From NCBI RefSeq assembly GCF_018917965.1, contig NZ_JAHLPP010000006.1, positions 62,001-126,000 of the forward strand: a stretch of 64,000 bases of DNA. The letters are read 5' to 3'. The translations under genes were made by a program, and so were the position numbers. The notes beneath the pieces were generated by a model. It saw only the letters and a list, made by a program, of their open reading frames with translations, searched no databases and was not told the DNA's origin. Positions 1 to 8,689 of this stretch are shown piece after piece. The stretch is from Pseudoflavonifractor sp. MSJ-37 (GTDB lineage Bacteria; Bacillota; Clostridia; Oscillospirales; Oscillospiraceae). Position 1 is the stretch's first letter, and the number at the start of each line of letters is the position of its first letter.

Positions 1-8
1 GCTGTATG

Positions 9-48
9 AGGCATATGTCCGTCCCGAAGGGCGGCATATGCCTTTTTT
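9..48 (+). terminator. Intrinsic terminator of an upstream transcript
   Basis: A nine-base arm at 9-17 pairs with 35-43, around an inner GC-rich hairpin, and six T residues follow at 43-48. It would end a plus-strand transcript entering from outside the window, so larE probably has its own start of transcription. Confidence 0.75.
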
Positions 49-90
49 GCGCCCGCTCGCTTCCAGACCCTGATGACAAGAGGTATCACT

Positions 91-843
91 ATGACACTGC
101 AAGATTTTTTCCGAGAGGAGCCCTCTGTAGCGCTGGCCTTTTCCGGCGGCGTCGATTCCTCCTACCTGCTCTATGAGGCCATCCGGAGCGGAGCGAAGGT
201 CAAGGCCTACTACGTGAAGTCCGCCTTCCAGCCCCAGTTCGAGCTGGACGACGCTCTGCGGCTGGCCCGGGAGCTGGGGGCCGACATGGCCGTGCTCCCC
301 GTAGACGTGCTGGCCGCCCCCGAGGTGTGCGCCAACCCCGCCGACCGCTGCTACCACTGCAAGAAGCGGGTGTTCTCCACCATCCTGGCCGCCGCCCGGG
401 CCGATGGCTTCCACGTCCTGCTGGACGGCACCAACGCCTCTGACGACGCTGGGGACCGTCCCGGCATGAGGGCGCTCCGGGAGATGGCCGTCCGCTCTCC
501 CCTGCGGGAGTGCGGGCTCACCAAGGCCGAGATCCGCCGCCGTTCGAAAGAGGCAGGGCTCTTCACCTGGGACAAGCCCGCCTATGCCTGTCTGGCCACC
601 CGGGTGCCCGCCGGCGTCCCGATCACTGGGGACATCCTGTCCCGGACCGAGGCAGCGGAGGGCGCCCTCTTCGCCCTGGGCTTCACCGACTTCCGGGTCC
701 GCTGGCTGGATGGACGGGCCAAGCTCCAGCTCCCGGAGGACCAGCTCCCCCGTCTGCTGGAACACCGGGCGGAGGTCCTCTCTGCCCTGAAACAGTGGTA
801 CGGCGAGGTCCTGCTGGATCTGGAGGTGCGCGGTGGAAACTGA
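91..843 (+). CDS. larE: ATP-dependent sacrificial sulfur transferase LarE (copy 1)
   Basis: LarE adds sulfur to the pyridinium dicarboxylate intermediate that becomes the nickel-pincer nucleotide cofactor. The protein has 250 residues. The PP-loop ATP motif SGGVDS is at residues 18-23, a CYHC cysteine pair is at 87-90, and a third cysteine lies in a YACLATR segment near 171. From family knowledge, the three-cysteine pattern marks LarE proteins thought to hold a [4Fe-4S] cluster rather than giving up a single cysteine sulfur. An in-frame ATG at 73 lacks a ribosome site; the ATG at 91 has AAGAGGT six bases upstream and is preferred. The end overlaps larB by 11 bases, so the genes form one operon. 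Confidence 0.9.
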   Translation: MTLQDFFREEPSVALAFSGGVDSSYLLYEAIRSGAKVKAYYVKSAFQPQFELDDALRLARELGADMAVLPVDVLAAPEVCANPADRCYHCKKRVFSTILAAARADGFHVLLDGTNASDDAGDRPGMRALREMAVRSPLRECGLTKAEIRRRSKEAGLFTWDKPAYACLATRVPAGVPITGDILSRTEAAEGALFALGFTDFRVRWLDGRAKLQLPEDQLPRLLEHRAEVLSALKQWYGEVLLDLEVRGGN

Positions 844-1594
844 TCTGAAGCAGCTCCTGGAGGCCGTGAAGGACGGCTCCCTCCCGATCGAGCAGGCCAT
901 GCTGACGCTCAAGGAACAGCCCTTCGAGGACATCGGCTACGCCAAGGTGGACCTCCATCGGAAGGTCCGTCAGGGGGCCGCCGAGGTCATCTATGGGGCC
1001 GGCAAGACCCCGGAGCAGATCGTAGGCATCCTTAGTGTGATGAGAGACCACGGGCAGGACACGGTCCTGGTCACCCGCCTCTCCCCGGAGAAGGCGGAGC
1101 GGGTGATGGAGTCCTTCCCACTGGACTACCACGCCGACGCGCAGGTGGGCATCGCCGGTCCCATCCCGGAGCCCGGCGGCATCGGCACGGTGGTGGTGGC
1201 CACCGGCGGCACCAGCGACATCCCCGTGGCCGAGGAGGCCGCCCTCACCGCTCAGGTGCTGGGCAACCGGGTGACGCGGCTCTACGACGTGGGCGTGGCC
1301 GGCCTCCACCGGACCCTGGCCCACATGGACGACATCATGAGCGCCAGTGTGATCGTGGCGATCGCCGGCATGGAGGGCGCTCTGGCCAGCGTGATCGGCG
1401 GTCTGGCCGACTGCCCCGTGATCGCCGTGCCCACCAGCATCGGCTACGGCGCGTCCTTCCACGGCCTGTCCGCCCTGCTGTCCATGCTCAACTCCTGCGC
1501 CAGCGGCGTGTCGGTGGTGAACATCGACAACGGCTTCGGCGCGGGCTATCTGGCCAGTATGATCAACCACATGGATACGAAAAAAGGAGACTGA
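833..1594 (+). CDS. larB: Nickel-pincer cofactor biosynthesis protein LarB
   Basis: LarB carboxylates and hydrolyses nicotinic acid adenine dinucleotide, the first step of nickel-pincer nucleotide synthesis. The protein has 253 residues. The C-terminal half is a PurE-like carboxylase fold, with the stretches VVVATGGTSDIPVA and VIAVPTSIGYGASF typical of LarB. The start is GTG, inside the end of larE, which implies translational coupling. larC begins five bases after its stop. The order larE-larB-larC without larA means a LarA-family enzyme encoded elsewhere would use the cofactor. Confidence 0.93.
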   Translation: METDLKQLLEAVKDGSLPIEQAMLTLKEQPFEDIGYAKVDLHRKVRQGAAEVIYGAGKTPEQIVGILSVMRDHGQDTVLVTRLSPEKAERVMESFPLDYHADAQVGIAGPIPEPGGIGTVVVATGGTSDIPVAEEAALTAQVLGNRVTRLYDVGVAGLHRTLAHMDDIMSASVIVAIAGMEGALASVIGGLADCPVIAVPTSIGYGASFHGLSALLSMLNSCASGVSVVNIDNGFGAGYLASMINHMDTKKGD

Positions 1595-1599
1595 CTCGC

Positions 1600-2934
1600 A
1601 TGAAGACTCTTTACTTGGACTGCGGCATGGGCGCCGCCGGCGATATGCTCACCGCCGCCCTGTACGAGCTCCTGCCCGAGGCGGAGCGCAAGGCGTTCCT
1701 GGAGGAGCTGGACGCTCTGGGCCTCCCCGGCGTGGCCTTCCGCGCCGAGCCCGCCGTGAAGTGCGGCATCACCGGCACTCACATGGCCGTCACCGTGGAC
1801 GGCGAGGAGGAGGAGAGCTTCGACCACCACCATCCTCACGACCACGACGGACACGGACATGACCACGAGCATCCCCACGACCACGGCGGACACGGACATG
1901 ACCACGAGCATCCCCACGACCACGGCGGACACGGACATGACCATGAGCATCCCCATGACCATGGCGAGCATGGACACGACCATGCGCATCATCACCATCA
2001 CAGCGGCCTCCATGACATCGAGCACATCGTCCGGGGCCATCTGGCCCTGCCGGAGCGGGTGCAGGATGACGTGATGGCCGTCTATGACCTGATCGCCGAG
2101 GCTGAGAGCAAGGCCCACGGGATGCCCGTCACCGAGATCCACTTCCACGAGGTGGGCACCATGGACGCCATCGCCGACGTCACCGCCGTGTGTCTGCTTC
2201 TGGACAAGCTCGCCCCCGATGAGGTGGTGGTCTCCCCCGTCCATGTGGGCAGCGGCCACGTCCACTGCGCCCACGGCATCCTCCCCGTGCCGGCCCCCGC
2301 CACCGCCACGATCCTCCAGGGCGTGCCCATCTACGGCGGCTCCATCCAGGGGGAGCTGTGTACCCCCACCGGCGCCGCCCTGCTGAAGCACTTCGCCACC
2401 CGTTTCGGCGAGATGCCCGCCATGGAGCTCCAGGCGGTGGGCTACGGCATGGGCAAAAAGGACTTCCCCGCCGCCAACTGTGTCCGGGCCATGCTGGGCC
2501 GTTCCGCCGACCACACCGATCAGGTGCTGGAGCTCTCCTGCGATCTGGACGACATGACCGGCGAGGAGCTGGGCTTCGCCGTGGAGGAGCTGCTGGCCGG
2601 CGGCGCGCTGGACGTGTACACCAGTGCCGTCGGCATGAAGAAGTCCCGCCCCGGCACCATGATCCAGGTCCTCTGTACCGAGGCCGACCGGGAGGCCATG
2701 CTGGCCCTCCTCTTCCGGCACACCACCACCCTGGGCGTCCGGGAGGCGAAGCTCCAGCGCTATGTCCTCCGCCGGAGCGTCGAAGCGGTGCAGACTGTTT
2801 TCGGGCCTGTCCGCCGCAAGACGGCTTCCGGCTACGGCGCGGAGCGGTCCAAGTACGAGTATGAGGACCTGGCCAAGATCGCCCGGGAGCAGGGGCTGAG
2901 CCTCCGTCAGGTGAAGGAGCGGCTCCCCCGCTGA
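1600..2934 (+). CDS. larC: Nickel insertion protein LarC with a long His-rich insert
   Basis: LarC is the CTP-dependent cyclometallase that inserts nickel into the pincer nucleotide. The protein has 444 residues in one frame. Some bacteria need a programmed frameshift to join LarC1 and LarC2; here the two parts are already fused. The N-terminus MKTLYLDCGMGAAGDM is typical of the family. Residues about 75-137 are almost entirely His, Asp, Gly, Glu and Pro and come from a 39-bp DNA tandem repeat; this segment probably stores or delivers nickel. AAAGGAG stands ten bases before the ATG. Confidence 0.94.
   Translation: MKTLYLDCGMGAAGDMLTAALYELLPEAERKAFLEELDALGLPGVAFRAEPAVKCGITGTHMAVTVDGEEEESFDHHHPHDHDGHGHDHEHPHDHGGHGHDHEHPHDHGGHGHDHEHPHDHGEHGHDHAHHHHHSGLHDIEHIVRGHLALPERVQDDVMAVYDLIAEAESKAHGMPVTEIHFHEVGTMDAIADVTAVCLLLDKLAPDEVVVSPVHVGSGHVHCAHGILPVPAPATATILQGVPIYGGSIQGELCTPTGAALLKHFATRFGEMPAMELQAVGYGMGKKDFPAANCVRAMLGRSADHTDQVLELSCDLDDMTGEELGFAVEELLAGGALDVYTSAVGMKKSRPGTMIQVLCTEADREAMLALLFRHTTTLGVREAKLQRYVLRRSVEAVQTVFGPVRRKTASGYGAERSKYEYEDLAKIAREQGLSLRQVKERLPR
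1849..1965 (+). repeat. Three tandem 39-bp units inside larC
   Basis: Near-identical units begin at 1849, 1888 and 1927, and a degenerate continuation runs to about 2000. Each unit encodes 13 residues rich in His (GHGHDHEHPHDHG). Exact codon repetition suggests recent expansion by slippage or unequal crossing-over. Confidence 0.9.
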
Positions 2935-3040
2935 CCCCTTCGTTATTCTGACCTCATCGGATTATCGATATCTGGATATTTAAATATGGCCACGATGTGG
3001 TATCCTGTCCTCACTGAATATCGAACGGAGGACACCACAG

Positions 3041-3916
3041 ATGGAAAAGACACGCTATGAACTGAACAAAGAACTGGCCCAGATGCTCAAGGGCGGTGTG
3101 ATCATGGACGTGACCACGCCGGAGCAGGCCCGGATCGCCGAGGCCGCCGGCGCCTGCGCCGTCATGGCTCTGGAGCGGATCCCCGCGGACATCCGGGCCG
3201 CCGGCGGCGTCTCCCGCATGAGCGACCCCAAGATGATCCGGGGCATCCAGGAGGCCGTCTCCATCCCGGTCATGGCCAAATGCCGGATCGGCCACTTCGT
3301 GGAGGCCCAAATCCTGGAGGCCATCGAGATCGACTATATCGACGAGAGCGAGGTCCTCTCCCCCGCCGATGACGTGTACCACATCGACAAGACCCAGTTC
3401 CAGGTGCCCTTCGTCTGCGGCGCCCGGGACCTGAGCGAGGCCCTGCGCCGGATCAGCGAAGGCGCGTCCATGATCCGCACCAAAGGCGAGCCGGGCACCG
3501 GCGACGTGGTCCAGGCCGTGCGCCATATGCGGGCCATGAACGCCGAGATCCACCGGGTCCAGAACCTGCGGGAGGACGAGCTCTATGAGGCCGCCAAGCA
3601 GCTCCAGGTCCCCGTGGAGCTGGTGAAATACGTCCACGAGCACGGGAAGCTCCCGGTGGTGAACTTTGCCGCCGGCGGCGTGGCCACCCCCGCCGACGCG
3701 GCTCTGATGATGCAGCTGGGCGCGGAGGGCGTGTTCGTGGGTTCCGGCATCTTCAAGTCCGGCGACCCTGCCAAGCGGGCCGCTGCCATCGTGCAGGCCG
3801 TCACCAACTTCACCGACGCCAAGAAGCTCGCCGCGCTCTCCACCGACCTGGGCGAGGCCATGGTCGGCATCAACGAGAACGAGATCGCCATCCTCATGGC
3901 GGAGCGGGGCAAGTAA
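3041..3916 (+). CDS. pdxS: Pyridoxal 5'-phosphate synthase lyase subunit PdxS
   Basis: PdxS condenses ribose 5-phosphate, glyceraldehyde 3-phosphate and glutamine-derived ammonia into PLP in the DXP-independent route. The protein has 291 residues, the usual family length. It shows the family signatures [17 protein letters not shown] near the N-terminus, [10 protein letters not shown] near residue 80 and the phosphate-binding stretch [16 protein letters not shown]. pdxT begins one base after the stop, so both subunits are made from one message. GGAGG lies upstream of the ATG. The AT-rich 104-base gap before it probably holds the promoter, but I cannot place the boxes with confidence. Confidence 0.96.
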   Translation: MEKTRYELNKELAQMLKGGVIMDVTTPEQARIAEAAGACAVMALERIPADIRAAGGVSRMSDPKMIRGIQEAVSIPVMAKCRIGHFVEAQILEAIEIDYIDESEVLSPADDVYHIDKTQFQVPFVCGARDLSEALRRISEGASMIRTKGEPGTGDVVQAVRHMRAMNAEIHRVQNLREDELYEAAKQLQVPVELVKYVHEHGKLPVVNFAAGGVATPADAALMMQLGAEGVFVGSGIFKSGDPAKRAAAIVQAVTNFTDAKKLAALSTDLGEAMVGINENEIAILMAERGK

Positions 3917-3917
3917 G

Positions 3918-4481
3918 ATGGCCATCGGGATCCTGGCGCTCCAGGGCGCCTTCGCAGAGCACGCCGCCATGCTGGACCGGCTGGGAGCGGAGCATTTCGA
4001 GATCCGCCAGCGGCGGGACCTGGACCGGGGGCTGGACGGCCTGATCCTCCCCGGCGGGGAGAGCACCGTCATGGGCAAGCTCCTCCGGGACCTGGACCTT
4101 TTCCAGCCCCTGCGGGAGCGGATCCGGTCCGGCCTGCCCGTGTTCGGCACCTGCGCGGGGCTGATCCTGCTGGCCAAGGAGGTGGAGGGAGGCGTCCCCT
4201 GCTTCGCCGCCATGGACATCCGGGTGAAGCGCAACGCCTATGGCCGTCAGCTGGGCAGCTTCTCCACCACCGCGGAGGTGGCGGGGCTGGGGCCCCGGCC
4301 CATGACCTTCATCCGGGCCCCCTACATCGTCTCCGCCGGGCCCGGCACGGCGGTGCTGGCTCAGGTGGACGGGCACATCGTGGCCGCCCAGCAGGAGAAG
4401 CTGCTGGTCACAGCCTTCCACCCGGAGCTGAACGACGACCCGGCGATCCACCGGCATTTTTTGGATATGATCGGCGCGTGA
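3918..4481 (+). CDS. pdxT: Pyridoxal 5'-phosphate synthase glutaminase subunit PdxT
   Basis: PdxT hydrolyses glutamine and channels ammonia to PdxS. The protein has 187 residues and is a class I glutamine amidotransferase. The catalytic Cys is in FGTCAGL, and the His-x-Glu pair is in FHPELNDD near the C-terminus. GGESTVM matches the family's substrate-binding region. It follows pdxS by one base and ends before a strong terminator, which closes the two-gene operon. Confidence 0.95.
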   Translation: MAIGILALQGAFAEHAAMLDRLGAEHFEIRQRRDLDRGLDGLILPGGESTVMGKLLRDLDLFQPLRERIRSGLPVFGTCAGLILLAKEVEGGVPCFAAMDIRVKRNAYGRQLGSFSTTAEVAGLGPRPMTFIRAPYIVSAGPGTAVLAQVDGHIVAAQQEKLLVTAFHPELNDDPAIHRHFLDMIGA

Positions 4482-4495
4482 ACGCCTTCTCTGTC

Positions 4496-4554
4496 CCGCG
4501 GGGACGGTCCTTCCGGCCGAAAAGACCGAAGGGACCGTCCCCGCGGCCGTTTTT
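4496..4554 (+). terminator. Intrinsic terminator after pdxST
   Basis: A perfect 15-bp stem (4496-4510 with 4532-4546) is followed by a T run at 4550-4554. Confidence 0.85.
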
Positions 4555-4556
4555 CG

Positions 4557-4585
4557 TTGCAAACGGTCCGCTCTTTTGCTATAAT
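4557..4585 (+). promoter_or_regulatory. Sigma-A type promoter for the flavoprotein gene
   Basis: TTGCAA at 4557-4562, a 17-base spacer and TATAAT at 4580-4585. It begins right after the pdxT terminator. Confidence 0.75.
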
Positions 4586-4652
4586 AGCATATTGGGAAGG
4601 ACCGTCCAGTCCTCCCACAATAAATCTTTATGAGAAAAGTGAGAGATCGCAC

Positions 4653-6050
4653 ATGAACACACGCTATGACGTTGCCATCATCGGCTGCGGCGAGGCCGGC
4701 ATCTTCGCCGGCTATGAGCTCATGCGCCGCTGTCCTCAGCTGAAGGTAGTCACGCTGGATCAGGGCGCCGACATCTACACCCGGAGCTGCCCCATCGTGG
4801 CCGGGAAGGTGAAGGAATGCATCCACTGCAAGGTCTGCGACACCATGTGCGGCTTCGGCGGCGCGGGTGCCTTCTCTGACGGCAAATACAATTTTACCAC
4901 CGCCTTCGGCGGCTGGCTCACCGACTTCATGGACGGCCGTGAGGTCATGGACCTGATCGACTATGTGGACACCATCAACGTGAAGCACGGCGCCACCACG
5001 CAGGTGTTCTCCACCTCCACGCCCGAGGCCAAGGCGCTGGAGAAGCGGGCCCTGGAGCACGACCTGCACCTTCTCCAGGCCCGGTGCAAGCATCTGGGCA
5101 CGGAGAACAATCTGAAGATCCTCCAGAGCATCTACGAGACCGTGAAGGAGCACGTGGAGTACCGCTTCCGCACCGCGGTGGAGCACATCGAGGATCTGGG
5201 CGCAGAGGGCTACCGTCTGGTCACCGACAAGGGCGATCAGGTGGACTGCACCTGGCTGATCGCCGCCCCCGGCCGCTCCGGCGCGGAGTGGTTCGCCAAC
5301 CAGTGCAAGGGCCTGGGCCTGGAGCTGATCAACAACCAGGTGGACATCGGCGTCCGTGTGGAGCTGCCCGCCAAGGTGTTCGAGCACATCACCGACGTGG
5401 TGTACGAGTCCAAGCTGGTCTACCGCACCCGGCAGTACGGCGACCAGGTCCGCACCTTCTGCATGAACCCCTACGGCCATGTGGTGGCGGAGAACGTGGA
5501 GGGCATCAACACCGTCAACGGCCACTCCTACTCCGACCCCTCCCTCCGCAGTGAGAACACCAACTTCGCCCTGCTGGTGTCCAACCGGTTCACCTCCCCC
5601 TTCAATGAGCCCTACCGCTATGGCAAGCACATCGCCTCCCTGTCCAATATGCTGGCCGGCGGCGTGCTGGTCCAGCGCTTCGGCGACCTGGTGGCCGGCA
5701 TCCGCACCAACGAGCACCGGATGAGCAAGTCCTTCGTCCGGCCCACCCTCACCGCCGCCGTCCCCGGCGACCTGTCTCTGGCCCTGCCCAAGCGCCAGCT
5801 GGACGACATCATCGAGATGATCTACCAGCTGGACAAGCTGGCCCCCGGCACCGCCAATTACGACACCCTGCTCTACGGCGCGGAGGTGAAGTTCTACTCC
5901 TCCCGCCTGGCTCTGTCCGGCGAGCTGGAGACCGCCCTGCCCAAGTTCTTCGCCATCGGCGACGGCGCGGGCGTCACCCGCGGTCTGGCCCAGGCCGGCG
6001 CCTCCGGCGTGAAGGTCGCCCGCGTCATCGCGGACCGGCTGGAAAAATGA
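4653..6050 (+). CDS. COG2509-type FAD-dependent dehydrogenase, function unknown
   Basis: The protein has 465 residues. An N-terminal dinucleotide-binding motif (AIIGCGEAGIFAGYEL) and a C-terminal FAD segment (FAIGDGAGVTRGLAQAGASG) place it with uncharacterised FAD-dependent dehydrogenases related to the geranylgeranyl reductase and glutathione reductase superfamily. A cysteine cluster, CIHCKVCDTMCGF, lies near residue 55 and could bind an Fe-S cluster or act in redox. An upstream in-frame ATG at 4557 lies inside the promoter, so the ATG at 4653 is chosen; GTGAGAG is upstream of it. The gene stands alone between two terminators. The substrate is unknown. Confidence 0.75.
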   Translation: MNTRYDVAIIGCGEAGIFAGYELMRRCPQLKVVTLDQGADIYTRSCPIVAGKVKECIHCKVCDTMCGFGGAGAFSDGKYNFTTAFGGWLTDFMDGREVMDLIDYVDTINVKHGATTQVFSTSTPEAKALEKRALEHDLHLLQARCKHLGTENNLKILQSIYETVKEHVEYRFRTAVEHIEDLGAEGYRLVTDKGDQVDCTWLIAAPGRSGAEWFANQCKGLGLELINNQVDIGVRVELPAKVFEHITDVVYESKLVYRTRQYGDQVRTFCMNPYGHVVAENVEGINTVNGHSYSDPSLRSENTNFALLVSNRFTSPFNEPYRYGKHIASLSNMLAGGVLVQRFGDLVAGIRTNEHRMSKSFVRPTLTAAVPGDLSLALPKRQLDDIIEMIYQLDKLAPGTANYDTLLYGAEVKFYSSRLALSGELETALPKFFAIGDGAGVTRGLAQAGASGVKVARVIADRLEK

Positions 6051-6063
6051 TTTGACCGAACGC

Positions 6064-6115
6064 GAGCCTCCTGCCTGGCATCCCGGATGCCGGACAGGGG
6101 GCTCGTTCTGTTTTT
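6064..6115 (+). terminator. Intrinsic terminator of the flavoprotein gene
   Basis: A ten-base arm at 6064-6073 pairs with 6095-6104 (one G-U pair) around an inner hairpin. Five T residues follow at 6111-6115. Confidence 0.75.
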
Positions 6116-6177
6116 GTTCGGTCGTGTGTCGAACCGTCCATATCGTTCTTCCGACCTGCCGTCCAAGTCCATCCAAT

Positions 6178-6223
6178 GCCAAAACGGCCCTCCACGGGAG
6201 CTTGCGCTCCCGTGGAGGGCCGT
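6178..6223 (-). terminator. Intrinsic terminator of the glf-glycosyltransferase operon
   Basis: A perfect 18-bp stem (6184-6201 with 6206-6223) with a four-base loop. Read on the minus strand it is followed by a short T run, just past the glycosyltransferase stop. Confidence 0.8.
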
Positions 6224-6240
6224 TCTGTCTCATCAGCGGT

Positions 6241-7269
6241 TCAATTGAATTTATAGATCCGGCGGGCCAGACGGTAGAGCCGCACGGACAGCTTCCGGCC
6301 CTGATAGCCGGGGAAGTTGGACACGGCGGACACGGCGCGGTACTTCATCTTATGATAGATCCGCACGTCCACGCTCCGCAGGTACTCCCAGAGCTGGGTC
6401 TTCTGCCCCAGGGCCTCCGGAGAGCCGTCGATGATGAGGAAGATGGAGGAGATCGTCATCATCATGGCCAGATAGTTGAACATATACCGCCCCAGCCTGG
6501 GCTGCTCCGTCTGGACCTTCCGCAGGTCGTGGGCGTCGATCATCAGGCGGGTGACCCGGACCTGCTGGTCCACCCGGCCCACCATGACCTTCTCGTTCAC
6601 CGACTGGTCCGCCCGGCCGATGAAGTAACGGTACAGGTCCAGATCCATGTAGTACATGGTCTTGACATAGGGCAGAGGCTGATACACGAAGATGTTGTCC
6701 ACATAGAACGTGTGCTTGGGCAGCTCCAGCCCGCAGGCGCGGAGCATCTCCGTGCGGTAGATCACCGAGTGCATCAGCAGGTACTGAGAGGGCCGGAAGC
6801 GGCCGATCTCGCTCCAGCCGAACACCTTCCCCTCGGGGAACACGTTGGTATAGCGCATGACCTTCTGGGTATCGTCCTCCACGTGCTCATAGACGTAGTT
6901 GCAGATCATCAGGTCCACCGGGGCGGGCCGCTTGGCGAACTCCCGCAGCTTGGCCAGGACCTTCTGGAGGGCGTCGGTATCCAGCCAGTCGTCGGAGTCC
7001 ACCACCTTGTAGTAGAGGCCGGAGGCGTTCCGCAGGCCCTGATTGACGCCTTCTCCGTGGCCGCCGTTGGGCTGGTGGATGACCTTCACGATATCGGGGT
7101 ACTGCTGAGCATAGCGGTCGCAGATGGCGGGGGTGTCGTCCTTGGTGGAGCCGTCGTCCACCAGGATGATCTCCACATCCGGTCCGCCGGACAGGAGCGT
7201 CTCCACACAGTGGTCCATATAGGCCGCCGAGTTATAGCAGGGGACAGCAAAGGTGACAATCTTTTCCAT
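6241..7269 (-). CDS. Family 2 glycosyltransferase
   Basis: The protein has 342 residues. The N-terminus is a GT-A fold: TFAVPCYNSA, then VDDGSTKDDT near residue 40, then DSDDW as the metal-binding region near residue 90. The C-terminal half is less conserved and ends with basic residues, which suggests membrane association. It starts five bases after the glf stop, so the two are co-transcribed. The likely role is adding galactofuranose or another sugar to a cell-surface glycan. The reading frame stays open far upstream, overlapping glf, but that extension has no family character; the ATG at 7269 begins MEKIVTFAVPCYN, which matches family N-termini. Confidence 0.85.
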   Translation of the reverse strand: MEKIVTFAVPCYNSAAYMDHCVETLLSGGPDVEIILVDDGSTKDDTPAICDRYAQQYPDIVKVIHQPNGGHGEGVNQGLRNASGLYYKVVDSDDWLDTDALQKVLAKLREFAKRPAPVDLMICNYVYEHVEDDTQKVMRYTNVFPEGKVFGWSEIGRFRPSQYLLMHSVIYRTEMLRACGLELPKHTFYVDNIFVYQPLPYVKTMYYMDLDLYRYFIGRADQSVNEKVMVGRVDQQVRVTRLMIDAHDLRKVQTEQPRLGRYMFNYLAMMMTISSIFLIIDGSPEALGQKTQLWEYLRSVDVRIYHKMKYRAVSAVSNFPGYQGRKLSVRLYRLARRIYKFN

Positions 7270-7274
7270 GGGGC

Positions 7275-8444
7275 TCAGGCTCCCTTCTCCACCAGCGTGT
7301 CGCTCAGGGCGAGGGCCTGGGCCACGATGGCATCCATGTTGTAGTATTTGTACTCCGCCAGACGGCCCAGCAGGTGCAGGCCCGCATAGCGGTCCGCCAG
7401 AGCCTTGTACCGGCCGTACAGGGCGTTGTTCTCCGGGCTGATGATGGCGTAATAGGGGGTCTCCTCCGCCGCGCCGGTGTAGGGATGGGAGATCTCCTTG
7501 GCGATGGTGGTGCTTCCGGGGGCCTCCTGACCGGTCAGATACTTGAACTCGGTGATCCTGGTCCACTCCTCGCTGACGGTGTAGTTCACCGTGCCGTGGG
7601 ACTGCCAGAAGTCCACGGGATAGTGCTCGAACCGGAACTCCAGCGTCCGATAGGGCAGGCGGCCATAGCGGCAGCCGAAGAGCTCGTCCACCGCGCCGGT
7701 ATACACCACCGGGCCGGCAAAGGGCGCGCCATCCAGCTCCACCGTACCGTCCTCTTTCAGGGAGAGGCGGTCCTGGGCGTCCGCGCCCAGCTCCACGGTG
7801 ATGTTCGGATGGTCCAGCATCCGGCGGAAGAGGCTGGTGTAGCTCTCCAGCGGCATCCCCTGCCAGGGGTCCTGGAAGTACCGGTCGTCCCGGGACAGGA
7901 ACACGGGCACCCGGGCCGTGGTGTTGGGGTCGATCTCCTCCGGAGTCTGGCCCCACTGCTTCATGGTATAGTGGAGAAACACGTTCTCATACACGTAGTC
8001 GGCCAGCGCGGCGATCTCCGGGTCGCCGTTCTTCCGCAGCTCCAGAATCGTGACCTTCTTCTCCGGGCCGTAGGCCGCCAGGAGCTTGGCCTCCAGCGCG
8101 GCGGCCTTCTCCTTGCCGAAAGCCAGCTCCAGGCTGGTCAGGTTGAAGGGCACCGGCATCTCCGTGCCGTGGACCTGGGCCACCACCCGGTGCTGGTAGT
8201 CCCGCCACTGGGTGAACCGGGAGAGATACCGATACACCCGCTCGTTGGACGTATGGAAGATGTGGGGGCCGTACTGATGGATCAGGATACCGTGCGCATC
8301 GGGCCGATCGTAGGCGTTGCCGGCGATGTGGTCCCGGCGCTCCAGCACCAGGACCCGCTTCCCGGCCCGCTCGGCCAGCTCCCGGGCCGTGACCGCTCCG
8401 GCAAAGCCCGCTCCGATGACCAGACAGTCGTATGTGTTCTGCAT
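7275..8444 (-). CDS. glf: UDP-galactopyranose mutase
   Basis: This flavoenzyme interconverts UDP-galactopyranose and UDP-galactofuranose, the donor for galactofuranose in surface polysaccharides. The protein has 389 residues. The N-terminal FAD motif is CLVIGAGFAGAVTARELAE, followed by the family stretch GPHIFHTSNERVY. WGQTPEEIDP and NALYGRYKALADRY are further Glf signatures. Two adjacent ATGs are possible; the one at 8444 sits six bases from a GAGGTG site and is preferred over 8447. It is the first gene of a two-gene operon with the glycosyltransferase. Confidence 0.95.
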   Translation of the reverse strand: MQNTYDCLVIGAGFAGAVTARELAERAGKRVLVLERRDHIAGNAYDRPDAHGILIHQYGPHIFHTSNERVYRYLSRFTQWRDYQHRVVAQVHGTEMPVPFNLTSLELAFGKEKAAALEAKLLAAYGPEKKVTILELRKNGDPEIAALADYVYENVFLHYTMKQWGQTPEEIDPNTTARVPVFLSRDDRYFQDPWQGMPLESYTSLFRRMLDHPNITVELGADAQDRLSLKEDGTVELDGAPFAGPVVYTGAVDELFGCRYGRLPYRTLEFRFEHYPVDFWQSHGTVNYTVSEEWTRITEFKYLTGQEAPGSTTIAKEISHPYTGAAEETPYYAIISPENNALYGRYKALADRYAGLHLLGRLAEYKYYNMDAIVAQALALSDTLVEKGA

Positions 8445-8651
8445 CATTGCCACCTCAGATATGTTCGAGATAGATCCGCTCGTGAGACGGACGGCGGCGG
8501 ATGCCGCTGTCCGGAAAAGAGCCGTGGAGACCGCCTCCCCGGCTGGATGACTCCAGTTTACCATATCTGACCGGGAAAGAAAACGCCAAAACCATTAAGA
8601 TTCGATCAAACTGTCGAAAACGGTCCGCTCATCGGCGCCCCGGAGGCAAAG

Positions 8652-8689
8652 ACCGCGTGCCGAACCAGTTCGGCACGCGGTCCTTTTTT
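8652..8689. terminator. Terminator hairpin downstream of ppa
   Basis: A 14-bp stem (8652-8665 with 8668-8681). The T run is strong on the plus strand (8684-8689) and weak on the minus strand. It lies directly after the ppa stop and may work in both directions. Confidence 0.7.

Noticed and set aside
1849-2000. Regular 39-bp repeats considered as a CRISPR array
   Set aside because: The units are directly adjacent without spacers, are in frame in larC and encode a His-rich arm. No cas genes are present.
3894-6233. A 779-codon open frame antisense to pdxT and the flavoprotein gene
   Set aside because: It is a typical GC-rich antisense shadow with Gly/His/Ala-rich composition and no domains. The plus-strand genes are clear family members. 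Similar shadows lie opposite larC, asnA, the histidine kinase and fabF.
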